64,000 bases of DNA. Source: Acanthamoeba castellanii str. Neff. Lineage: Eukaryota > Discosea > Longamoebia > Acanthamoebidae. Within the stretch, counting starts at the first letter, position 1, and every line of letters begins with the position of its first letter. Below the pieces are notes generated by a model. That model did not search any database. It worked only from the letters and a program-made list of their open reading frames with translations, and was not told the origin of the DNA. Position numbers and translations under genes: made by a program. The stretch lies in contig NW_004457671.1 of NCBI RefSeq assembly GCF_000313135.1, positions 105,776-169,775 on the forward strand. The letters are read 5' to 3'. Below are positions 20,504 through 31,055 of the stretch, one piece after another.

Positions 20504-23500
20504 TCAGATCATCTCGTAGGCGCTGCCGTCCTCGATGGCGCCGTCGTCGTGCAGGCCCACCACGTACGCGCTGTCCTCCGAGTAGTCGTCGAGGGCGCTC
20601 TCCTTTCTTCTGACGCGGCTCGATGACGATGACGACAGAGAGGTCTGGTCGTCCGCCCCGCTCTCATCGTCGTCCACGTCTTCCAGCACGTCCTTCGCGT
20701 ACTTCCGCATGTAGTTCTGGTGGTGGTTGACCAACCTCCGTGAACCGGCCGTGTTGCGTGTTGTGTCGTGTGTGTCGTGTGTGTCGTGTGTCGCGTGTCG
20801 CGTGTCGCGTGTGTGTTGCGTGTGAGTAGGGTGTACCTTGCCGCGGACGGTGAGGTGGATGGGCGATTTGATGGTGGGCGGCTTGTCGCCGATGAATTCG
20901 ATGAGCTTCTTGAAGAAGAGGCGGTTGTTGAGGATCTCCCGGTGTTCGACCCCTTCCAACTCCTCCACGATCACCTGATGCGTCGATGACGAGAGAGAGA
21001 GAGAGAGAGAGAAACAGAACTGTCAGCAGCTCTCTTCGTTGCCACACCGACGATGCGCCAACGCGAACCTCCTTGATGTCCTTCTTCCACATCAGACAAT
21101 ACGTGAGCGACGCGTACGTCACCGTGCCATCGCCTGCCGTGCGTGTTGTGTTTTGCGTGTGTCGTGTGTGGTCAGAGATTTGTAGCGCAGGGAGCGGGTG
21201 TCGCCTGGCGCGTACCAGCGCAGAAGGTGCGGATGCCGGTCATCTTCTCATGGGTGGGCTGCATGGTCTCCGCCGTCTCATATGCGATACCCTGCCAAGT
21301 GTGTTTACACCTCATCGACCACACGACACGACACACACGACACGACACACACAGGCAACACACACACGACACACACACACACATCGACGTGTCTGTGTCG
21401 TGTGTGCACGATACGCAACGTTGCGGAGAGGGGGGGGGCGTGCGCACCTTTTTGATGGAGAATTGAGACCAGGTGGGGTCCTTGGGGTCGATCTTGGGAT
21501 TCTTGTCGAGCACCCACTCTCGTTCGTCCCGGCCCTGCTTGTAGAAGTAGAGCCGCTCCGTCTCCAGGTTCACACCTGTGCGGCCCCACAATCAGACATG
21601 TCGCGTATCTTTGTGTGTGTGTGGTGTGTGTGTGTGTGTGTGTGTGTTGTGTGTGTGTCTGTGTGCGTGTTGTGTGTTGTGTGTTGTGTGTCGCGGGAGG
21701 GTACCATAGATAGCGAGGAGCCGTTGCACGGGAGGCGGGCCGAGGATGGGCCAATGGTCCTCGTCGACGCCTCCGCCGAAGGCCGGATCGTTCTGGTAAT
21801 CGTTCTGGAAAATCTCCACCGTTTTCTGTGTCGGTGTGTAAGTGTAAAATCGTGTGTCGCGTGTCGTGCGATGTGTCGTGTGTCGTGTGTCGTGTGTCGT
21901 GTGTCGTGTGTCGTGTGTCGTGTGTCGTGTGTCGTGTGTCGTGTGTCGTGTGTCGTGTGTCGTGTGTCGTGTGTCGTGTGTCGTGTGTCGTGTGTCGTGT
22001 GTCGTGTGTCGTGTGTCGTGTGTCGTGTGTCGTGTGTCGTGTGTCGTGTGTCGTGTGTCGTGTGTCGTGTGTCGTGTGTCGTGTGTCGTGTGTCGTGTGT
22101 CGTCGTGTGTTGTGTGCACGTACGGCGCAGCCGATCTCCTTGAGGAACGGGAGGACGTCGACTTTGGCGGGCAGCTCACCGTTCTGGCTGGTGTAGACGA
22201 CGCCCACGTTGAGGTCATCCAGCAGCTTTCCGCCAATCGGCAGCAGTCCGGGCACGCTTCCTGCATTCCTCCGCCCAACGTACATATCCCGGCCAACCAA
22301 CATTCAGCAACCAACCAACATTCATCAAATTCTCCACCATGTGTGTGCGTACCGAGGGTGCGAGCGAAGCCCTTAGCCTCCCGATTGGAGAGGAGCAGGT
22401 CCATGCCGAAGCGATCGCCCGATATCTGAGAACATATATTTAGAATATGTTGTGACTTGATTTCTGATAGAAATATATATAACAATTGCACGTACCAATC
22501 CGCGCACGCTCTTGGGTGCGCCCAAGAAGGGCGCGCCGACTGCCACGAACGTGTGGATGTTCTGGTCGATCCACGCCTGTCCGTGATTCAGCTTTGCCTG
22601 GTGGTCCATCCAGTCAAAGTTTGATTGGTTGTTAAAATAATGTCATGACATCTAAATAACAGTTGGCCAGCCAATGGACGGTGGTGCGTACCCAGTTGAG
22701 GAAGTACTGGATGATGCGGTTGCCCATCGAGTGGCCCAGGACCACCACCTTCTTCTTCTCCCGGCGCGCCATCGCCTCGATGTTGACCTTGAGCGTCGAG
22801 AAGTACCCGTCTCTGCAGATCAATGCGCATGCCGTCAGCCGCACATCGCAGATGTTGTGTGCGTGTGCGTGTGCGTGTGCGTGTGCGGGTTGCGTATGCG
22901 CGCGTGTCGTGCGGTGTAGAGACCTCTCTTCCAGGTAGTAGAAGGGAACACGCCAGTCGTAGGGCGCGCAGATGAGGTTGTTGTCGTTGTAGCCCAGCTC
23001 GCAGAGGTTCTCCACCAGAGGACCCATTACCTGTTGGACCAGGGTGCGAGTGAGTGTGGAATGCCAACCAGTCGTTCATGTTTGGAATGTCAGTGTAGAA
23101 AATCAAAGGTACGTACGTAGGAGAGGGAGCCGGTGAGCAGGCCCGGGTCGAGGTAGGTGACGGCCTCCTTGCCCTGGATCGCCCTCACCTTGATGTGCCG
23201 CGGGTCGCTGCGACAATCCTCCGGAGACAAACAAATGTGCTTGATCCACAAATTCTAAAATATAAAAAACACACCAACAAAACAATTAATTATGTAAATA
23301 AATAGATGAATAAAAATGTAAATTAAAAAAAGAGATAAAATCACACAAGTCGCACCTTGTTGGCAAAGTCGATGGTGTCGTAGCACTTCTTGCTTCGGCC
23401 CACGTCGAGCCGCTTCCTGGCGTTCTGGGACATGATCTTGTTGAGCGACAGCCACACGCGGTCGTTCACCCACGGCTTGTGCGAGGACTCCACCACACGC

Positions 23501-23970
23501 AGACCCGACGACGCGAAGCCGGGAACCAACACGATGGGCAGGTTGGGGGTGTAGCCCTGCTCCGCCATGCGCCGGCCCAGCTTCTTAGACACATTCTTCT
23601 GCGTGTGCGGTGGTCCGCATAGAATAACCTGGTGCCGTTACATGGAACACACATGTTAACCAGATATATATATTGATTATATAAATATATATATTCCGTA
23701 AATAGGGTTTACCTGCAGGTCCTGGACGGGGCCGGCGACCAGCTCTTCGAGGACTATCGAGGTGCTGCCGATGAAGATGCTCTTCTCAATCCGGTTCCAG
23801 TCGTAGACGTCGATCAGGAAGCTCTTGACCTCGTTCTCCGAGTTGGCGGGCGGTACGTAGAAGTAGTGGATCTCATTCCACACTGGATTGTCCGAATTCT
23901 TACGCACCTTGGTACGCTCCCTCGTTGCTCCCTTGAACGATTCATTGTAGCACCACATACTCAATTAGTT

Positions 23971-24043
<73 letters not shown>

Positions 24044-25731
24044 CATCGAGAGCACCACGTAGGGATCGGGGCACTTCTGGCCAGGCGGCGGAGGCAGACC
24101 ACTGGCGCCCGCAACTGAACACAGCCACCAATCATCAGCGCATTGTTGCGTCGTGTGCTGCGTGTGTGTTGCGTGCGTTACCCTTGACGGTGAGATAGCC
24201 TTCCCACTCGCCCTGCGGCGGGTTGTAGAGGTACTGCAGGTGGAGCTGCCCAGCGTTGCGGTCCTGCTCCTTTTTGTGTCGACGCCGCCGCCTCTCCTCG
24301 GCCTGATCCCGCTTGAGCGCGGCCGCCTCGGGGTCCAGCGGCGCCACGTCGAACGAGACCGGCGGCCCCGCGCTCTGGCCCGCACAAAACCAGAGTTGTG
24401 GTGTAAGTTTAAGATGGCGGCGGGGATTAAGGTGGCGGGCGGGCCGTACGATGATGTGGAGCTCGAGTTTGAGTTCGCCGTGGATGTCGCCGCTGGTGTG
24501 TTTCTTGGTGTGATGCACCGGGAACCAACGGACAATCTTCCGGTTGGTGGGAATGCTGGTGAACGGAATCGTGACTCTTCCCTATTGGGGCAGACGCACA
24601 AACAAATATAAGTGGCTGTGTGGTTTCGCCGAATGAGTGTTTTGGTAGCGGGCTTACCATGAATGCGTTGCTGGCCACCAAGTTGTGGTCCATGACCGAC
24701 ACGGTAACGCCCGTGCTGTCTGCCCTCTTGTCAACCTCTCTGGGTACATAGAAATATAATGTAATAAGTAGTGTCATCATGTAATAAGTATTGCAACACG
24801 TAATCAGAAACATGAGCGGATTGCGGCGTACATGGTGAGCACTTCGGGGTTCTTCCACACGGGATTGAGCGTCTTCTTTATGATCGGCGTTTGGTAGCCC
24901 TTGCCGGCCTTCTTCTTGGAATCGTAGACCGCAGCGCGGCAAAACGGATCCGACAGACCTGATGTGCTCACTCCCGTAAGCGCCAAAGGTGGCACACACA
25001 CACACACACACACACAGCCGCCGTACCGTTGCGGTCGCGCACCGTGAGGTTGCGCCCAGCTATGATCGAGAAGTGGAGCATCGCATTCTGTGTGCCACAA
25101 GCACTCTTGTAAGCAACAAATATGTTGACTAAATAACGAAGTCTTAGGTCGGAGCTCATACGTGAGGCTTGATGAACTCTTGGAAGTGAGCGTGGCTGTG
25201 GAGGGCCTCGTTCTTGGCAATGAATTGGATGAACTGAGCCAGGAAGTTCACGCGTTTCTGATCATTTCCCACAGTGGTGATGGAGTTGAGTCTACATGCG
25301 CTAGGGAGGTGGCAAATAATGAACATTACCTCGACCTGGTTTGCTCCGCCGAAGAGCTTGGTCGGAAACTTCCCCAGGAACTGGGGCAGCAAGTGCGTGA
25401 AGTCCTTTTTTATCTGTATTTTTATTCATGCTCTCAATATGGGAAAAAAACGTGAAGTTGTAAAATGGATGTACCAGCTTGTGGAGATTCTGGTACTCGT
25501 CAGTAGTTCTGGTGATGGTGTGCTGCACAGCACCCAGCGAGAAGCAGACCTCGTACATCTGTTCATATCAATTAAAAGACATTTAAATCGAGGTAAGAGA
25601 TAAACAAAATAGTAGATGGGAGGGGTTGGTACAAGTTTGAGCTTGGTTGTCGAGTAGACGTGGATGCACCTGCAGGTGACATCTCCGCTCGTGGCAATGA
25701 CGCTGCCCGTGCGAGTACGTTCCAGTTCCAT
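20504..25731 (-). CDS. PX-C2-C2-LCAT/PDAT-type acyltransferase or phospholipase
   Basis: The predicted enzyme is a serine hydrolase of the lecithin:cholesterol / phospholipid:diacylglycerol acyltransferase family with membrane-targeting modules. In order: a PX-like domain (MYEVCFSLGAVQHTITRTTD, then FLAQFIQFIAKNEALHSHAH), a C2 domain (AMLHFSIIAGRNLTVRDRNG, NPVWKNPEVL), a charged linker, a second C2 (CPDPYVVLSMV, DNPVWNEIHYFYVPP), then the alpha/beta hydrolase. The latter has PIVLVPGFASSGL, the nucleophile elbow VVLGHSMGNRI, WPILGPPPV, GDGTVTYASL and the likely catalytic His in EGVEHREILNN. An acidic tail follows. Around 20 exons, without a signal peptide, so it is probably cytosolic, unlike plasma LCAT. 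Substrate is unknown. Confidence 0.8.
21873..22103. repeat. Perfect heptamer minisatellite (GTGTCGT)33
   Basis: About 33 uninterrupted copies of a 7-base unit fill most of one intron of the PX-C2-LCAT gene. On the coding strand the unit reads ACGACAC. All reading frames stay open across it, which creates false long Cys/Val/Arg or Thr/His/Asp ORFs. It is the longest pure member of the intronic repeat family in this window. Confidence 0.97.
23977..24040. repeat. Intronic microsatellite (TG)32
   Basis: A pure TG dinucleotide run of 64 bases lies in an intron of the PX-C2-LCAT gene, directly abutting the exon that starts with the second C2 domain. Confidence 0.97.
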
Positions 25732-26051
25732 GACAGCAAATGATAATGATGATGGTGGTAAGGTTAATCTAAGTAAGAAGCAAGAGGGGTACGGCAGTCG
25801 AGTTGGCGAGATCTTCGTTCACGTGCTGTTTGAATGGTCTTTTTCGTTCGCGGTCGTGGTCGCTGTTGTTTTTTCGTAACGGTTTTTTAGTTGGGGTCAG
25901 GAATGGTAAGCTGTATTTTAGGTAATGGTTTTAACGTGCACGTTCTTTGAAATTGCTGGCCAATTGCGTTCGCCACCTTGCCTACACCCACACAAACATA
26001 GAACATGTCAGCCACAACTCCAACCACACGACGCACACAGGTACCTTTTTT
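25732..26051. other. Intergenic: JmjC 3' end to PX-C2-LCAT promoter
   Basis: A 320-base gap between two minus-strand genes. It includes a GGTTTTTTAG/GTTTTTTCG-type T-rich stretch. It presumably holds the promoter of the acyltransferase gene and the terminator of the JmjC gene; no RNA gene or repeat stands out. Confidence 0.4.
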
Positions 26052-28538
26052 TTAGTTGAAGTTGAAAGAAAAGCTGAAACCGCCAGCCGCAGCGCTGGTG
26101 TCGTCGGTGGCCGACGGAGCGGTCGCATCAGGGGCCGGCGCAGTCTTGAGCTTGCTCCAGAAGCAGCTCTCCTCCCGCTTCTTCTCGCGCTCGCGGCGGT
26201 CCTGCTCCTCCTTGGCCCACGCGGCCTCGATCTCGGCCAGGACTTGGGGCTGCCGCTCGCGGAGCTTGCCGATGAGCTCGTTGAAGAGGGTCTGGTTCTC
26301 CTTCCTCCGCAGGAATTCCAGCACATTCTTGACGTTGTGCCGGCCCACATAGTTTTGGGTCACCGCCACCGACTCTTCCAGATTGAGCACCTGTCGTGTG
26401 TGTCGTGTGTGTCGTGTGTGTGTGTGTGTGTGTGTGTGGTCGTGTTGTGTGTGTGGTCGCGTGTGCGCTGGTGAGCGCGAGCAGAGAGCGTTGAATGGTG
26501 GTGGAGGGAGGAATGTACGGTATGCCACCAGCCGTTGGGGATGAAGATCATGTCGCCGGGCCTGAGCAAGCACTCGATGGGCCGCTGTGCGTCGGGCTGG
26601 CCGTCCTGGTGCTGCTCGCTCGTCTTGGCCTTCTTCTTGCCGGGCTTGTCGGTCTCCTGATAGAAGTTGTAGAACCACTCCACGATCGAAATGGGCGTAG
26701 TCACCTCCCACTCATCCTCCGACGGAAACGTGCCTGCGTAGAGAAACACACACACACACACACGCACACGCACACGCACACGCGCAGCACAGCGATGGTG
26801 TAAGGAGACGAGTAATGTAGCGGGAGATGAGAGTGAAGCATACCGGGCGGCACCACGTTGGGCGGGTAGAGAAGCCACTTCTTGAGGCCCCACAGCAAAC
26901 CGTTCCAGGCCGATGTGTGGTTGGGATCCTTGTGGAAAGTCGCGCCTATATGAACACGGGCGTGTGTGTGTGTGTGGTGTCTGTAGCGTCAGATCCGCGG
27001 TACGTGCCGTGTGCGGTGTTGCGCTTTTATGTCGTGCGTGTGCGGTGGCGCGTGCGTACCCGAGCGAGTAGGACCCACAAGAATCCAACGGAACGAAGGC
27101 CGCTCGGGTTCCTCCAGATAGGCGAAATAGTCCTCCGTGAAGTACTTCGGAATGCTAACAATGAGAGCGACATCCGAGTCAGCCGTGTGCGTGTGCGTGT
27201 GCGTGTGCGTGTGCGTGTGCGTATCCTATGTCGTGAATGGTTCACTCTACCTGTAGTCCTCGAGCATGGCGGGCCTCTTCTCGCCGAATTCGCTGTCGAA
27301 GAGGTACATGGGATTCTCCTCAACGGCCTGGCCCGAGTAGGTGAAGTAGTCCTTGAGCTTCATCGAAATGCCCTGGTTGATGTTGACGTCCATGTCCCCA
27401 TATTCCTGCACGAGTCCAGCACATTGAGTTTGTGACATTCGGTGGTGTGTGTCGTGTGTGTCGTGTGTGTCGTGTGTCAACCTTGATCATGCCGTCCTTC
27501 GACCACTTCTTGTAGCACGGCCAGTTTGGTACGACATCGGTCAGCACCACCGGGTTGTTGGGGATCTCATACCTGCCCACACAACATTTTCATTGTAACA
27601 GTGTTACAATGTCATCAATCGATATATATATATATGTTATTATAAATATGTGTGTACGCACTCAGCGATGAACTGCTCGATGGAGAGCCGCTCCGCCGGT
27701 CGATGTTGTCGACGCGGGTCCACTTGGTGAGGTCGCAGGTGAGGAGGCACCAGGAGTGGTGGAGCAGCGTCGAGTAGAAGTACTTGACCTTGATCGGCCG
27801 CTCGCGGCCCAGCAGCGGCCACGCGGGCGCGTAGCGGGCGATGAAGGTCTGCTTCCAAGGTCTCGACGAAGCGCCAGTCGCCCTGGAAGGTCTCGACCGT
27901 GAGGTACTTCCACAGCTCGTCGTAGTTGGCCAGCACGTAGAAGGCGCGCGAGGTCATCGACAGCTGCACGAGCTCGCGGAAGCCCACCTCCTGGAAGATG
28001 ACGAAGATGAGGTTGTCCGGCAGATGGGCGAACCAACCCAGGCCGACCCCGCGCGCCGGCACAAAGTCAGCGGCCAGCATGTCCACCAGCCTGTTACCCT
28101 GTAATTGCGTGTTGTGTCGTGTCATCGGGCGTGTGTGTCGTGCGTGTCGTGCGTGTCGTGAGTGTCGTGCGTGTCGTGCGTGTCGTGCGTGTCGTGCGTG
28201 TCGTGCGTGTCGTGCGTGAGTGTGTTGGCGCACACGTCAAGAAGAGGGCAGTTGAAGTTGGCTCGAGATTTCGGACAATATCGAATTAATCTGAAATTTA
28301 ATGCAATCGCAGATTTGCAGATTGTGATGGGGGAAGGTACCTCGGGTTTGACGCCGTAGGGGTGGGGCGGGATGTCCTTATCTGTGAGGGCGAGCGGAGC
28401 CTCGTCTTCCTCCTCTTCCTCTTCATCTTCGGCCGCGTGGTGATTTTGCTTGGCGGACGGTCTCGGCAGTCCTGCGACCGGGTTGCGAGCCCGCTTGCGC
28501 TGGCCGCCGTGCAGATTACCACCACCAGAAGACTGCAT
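26052..28538 (-). CDS. F-box + JmjC-domain protein, JMJD6-like oxygenase (two compensating frame breaks)
   Basis: A predicted Fe(II)/2-oxoglutarate oxygenase coupled to an F-box. After an acidic N-terminus from ATG 28538 (MQSSGGGNLHGG), the F-box reads HLPDNLIFVIFQEVGFRELV. The JmjC domain has the iron-binding HxD in ATFHKDPNHTSAWNGLLWG and the distal His in IPNGWWHTVLNLEESVAVTQ; both blocks resemble JMJD6. The C-terminus is charged and ends GGFSFSFNFN. Between F-box and JmjC the frame shifts near 27864 (one extra base: ETWKQTFIARYAP is restored) and again near 27700 (one missing base: ERLSIEQFIAE). The two changes cancel, and both sit in short homopolymers. I call the gene intact with assembly errors. 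Confidence 0.8.
28131..28218. repeat. Intronic nonamer array (GTGTCGTGC)n
   Basis: About nine copies of a 9-base unit, one of them with a C-to-A change, occupy an intron of the F-box/JmjC gene. Confidence 0.9.
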
Positions 28539-28774
28539 CGATGACCACCTCAACAGTCCTGCGAGGCTCAACAAAGCACTGTGTTAGAGGAAATGTATTT
28601 TCTTTTTTGACTGCTCAAAGAAAAACAGAAGAAACAAAGATCGGAGTTGTGGTGATTGGCCAGATGTAAATTGCTGTTCTTACGGTTGGGTCCGGTCACC
28701 AACAAGAACACAACAATAACTAAAAGCTTGGACACCGAAACGATAAAATCTATCCAACGCCTTGCAACGAATCG

Positions 28775-30064
28775 ATGAGGTCTTCCAGTGCCAAATGTCG
28801 CGTCAAGTTTGAGGAGCTCGACGGCAAGCACTTCTACAATATCGTCTCCTGCAACTTTATGAAGTACCTCCGCACCCTTTATCTTTGATGCTTCTTTATA
28901 ATAATAGATATTCTTTAATAAATAAATAGAAGAAAAATAAACAATTGCCGGAGTTGGTTAGATTTATTTGCTCTTTTGTTTGTTTAGTGTGGCGGTCATC
29001 GATGTGCGAACACCGGAGGAGCATGGCAAGCTGTTCATCAACAACTCCTACAACTTCCCCCTCGAGAAGTTCGACGACAGCGACAGCGGCAAAAATCTTT
29101 GGGATTGCATCCACCAAAGGTACAGGCGCCTCCTTGCCTGTCTCCTATTCAACGCCACAACAACTATCAATTCAAATAATAATAAATATAATAACACAAC
29201 GTAGGAAGTTTGCCCGTGCCATCATCATACACGACAACGAGGAGGCCGTGCTCAAGTCTCGCATCCCGCACGTCATTGACGACGTCAGCGGAGGCACCGC
29301 CGCCTTGAGCTACCTCAAGGGTACACTACTACTCTCTACTTGTTTTATTTTTCTTCTTCTTCTTCTTTTACATCTTCTTTTCACTTCTTCTTGCTCACAA
29401 GCTCTACGCGCACAGGCGGCCTGGCGAGCTTCTACAAGAAGTACCCGTTCGTGTGCGCCAAGCCCGAGGGGGGCAACTCGTGGGGCAGCTTCGAGCAGAT
29501 CGCCGTCTCGTGGCCCTCGCGCATCACCCGCTACGTCTACCTGGGCGACTGGCAGAGCGCGTCGAACGAGACCGTGTTCGACAATCTGGGCATCAAGCAC
29601 GTGGTCAACTGCTGCAAGGAGCGCAACGCGTTCGAGGACAAGGAGGGCTTCATGTACCACAACGTCTCCATTGTCGACCACCCCTCGGCCGACATTTCCA
29701 CCTACTTCGAGGCCGTGGTCGACTTTATCGGTACACACACCGCACACACCGCACCGCACACGCCGCACACGCCGCACACGCCGCACGCATGACACGTGTG
29801 CTGACGCGATGTGCGACTACAGATCAAGCGACGAAGCAGAAGCAGAAGGTGCTGGTGCACTGCCATGCGGGGGTGAGCCGGTCGACGACGGTGGTGGTGG
29901 CGTTCCTGATGAAGACCAAGCGGTGGCCCTACAAGAAGGCCCTCAACTACGTCAAGCAGCGGCGCTACATCGTCGACCCCAACTTTGGCTTCGTCGAGCA
30001 GCTGCGCAAGTTCGAGGAGTCGCTGGGCCTCTCCTCCCCCGCCGAAGAGAACAAGACCGCCTAG
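28775..30064 (+). CDS. Rhodanese + dual-specificity phosphatase (MKP-like)
   Basis: Five exons. After a short N-terminus (MRSSSAKCRVKFEELDGKHF) comes a rhodanese/CH2 domain with VAVIDVRTPEEHG. At its active-site loop it has IIIHDNEEAV, so there is no catalytic cysteine, as in MAP kinase phosphatases where this domain only docks substrate. A DSP catalytic domain follows: RYVYLGDWQSASN, the signature VHCHAGVSRSTT (HCx5R with serine after it) and KKALNYVKQRRYIVDPNFGF. The general-acid Asp is probably in SIVDHPSADIS. It would dephosphorylate phospho-Thr/Tyr, possibly in a MAP kinase. It lies head to head with the JmjC gene, 236 bases away. Confidence 0.87.
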
Positions 30065-30106
30065 CCACTCGCCTCTTCTGATTCAGGGGACTGTACCGTA
30101 ATAAAG

Positions 30107-30445
30107 CTAAAGTAAGTAGAGCAAAGAGGGGAAGGTGCTTTGGTAGGCCTCGTCGGTGGTCATGCCACGTGCGTGGGTCGGCCGAAATGAAGTGTTGCTG
30201 GGTCATCTGATGCTTGTAGGCGTCAGCCTTTGACTCCCCGTAGTATTGGTTCTGAGGGGCGGGTTTCGATGGAAGAGAGTTGGCAGATGTGGCACATTAT
30301 AAAAAATAGGTACCTTGAGCCAGTGAATGAGCTTGCCTGGGTCTTGCGCAGTTTTGTCCCACCACTGCTGGCTGGAGAGTAGCCGCCTAGTGGTGTCTCT
30401 GCACATGGCGTCAGCCATCAATGCTGCAATGGTCGCTGTGTCCAT
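30107..30445 (-). CDS. Small protein of unknown function
   Basis: Two exons start with MDTATIAALMADAMCRDTTR and join at HWLK|NQYYGESKADAYKHQM. I do not recognise the family. In the annotated frame the protein would run on into the antisense of the phosphatase gene. One base fewer in the CCC at about 30170 gives ARGMTTDEAYQSTFPSLLYL and a stop at 30107, which looks more natural. No signal peptide or membrane segment is evident. It ends 43 bases from the convergent phosphatase gene. Confidence 0.45.
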
Positions 30446-30580
30446 CCCCGTAGTCTTTTCCTTGCTTCCTCCGCTCTAAGCCAATGCGCCACGTCAGCTT
30501 TTACGGTTCTCTGGAACTGTTTGTCGTGGCATCTTGCAAGAAACACACAACAACGGAGATGAAGAATAGCTTTGTTTGGT

Positions 30581-30865
30581 TTATTTGTCGGATCGCAGTC
30601 GCTGCTTCTCCTCGCCGTTCTCGATCATGCCCTCGCAGCCGACGGCCCGGCCCAAGGTGCTCTCGATCTGGCCCGGCACAAGGCCGGGGTCCTTGGGACC
30701 CTCGTTGGCCGCTCGCATCTCGGCGCGGGCCGCCTCCTTGTCGGCCAGACCCGACCGCTTCCAGTCCTCGGAGCCCGTCATGTTGCCGATCACCTCCTCG
30801 GCGGCACCCTTCACGTACTGAACGTGGCCCGAGAGCATCGACGGTTCGTTGCTGGTGTTGCTCAT
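30581..30865 (-). CDS. CsbD-like / Hmp1-type small stress protein
   Basis: A 94-residue single-exon protein: MSNTSNEPSMLSGHVQYVKG, then AAEEVIGNMTGSEDWKRSG, ending in an acidic/basic mix. The composition (no Cys, many Ala, Glu, Gly and Lys) and the GxxxxxKGxxxExxGxxTGxxxW pattern match CsbD-like proteins. These include bacterial general stress proteins and the fungal 'mismatched base pair and cruciform DNA recognition protein' Hmp1. The biochemical role is unclear. Absence of introns contrasts with its neighbours. Confidence 0.65.
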   Translation of the reverse strand: MSNTSNEPSMLSGHVQYVKGAAEEVIGNMTGSEDWKRSGLADKEAARAEMRAANEGPKDPGLVPGQIESTLGRAVGCEGMIENGEEKQRLRSDK

Positions 30866-31055
30866 GCTGCTGCTTGTGTTGTTGGTGTTGGTGTTGATGT
30901 TGGTGTTGTTGGTTGTGTTGTGTTGTGGCGGTTTGTTGTGCTCTGCGTTTCTGTGGCTGGACGTGAGAAACGTGACTCATCGAAATTTCGCCAGAACAGA
31001 ACCATTCCAGCCAAAGAAATTTTGTTTGGAGTACGAAGCTCCGTGATAAAAAGTC

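Noticed and set aside
21854..22303. Long ORFs rich in Val-Cys-Arg or Thr-His-Asp repeats on both strands
   Set aside because: They are translations of the intronic (GTGTCGT)n array and end at the splice sites of the LCAT gene.
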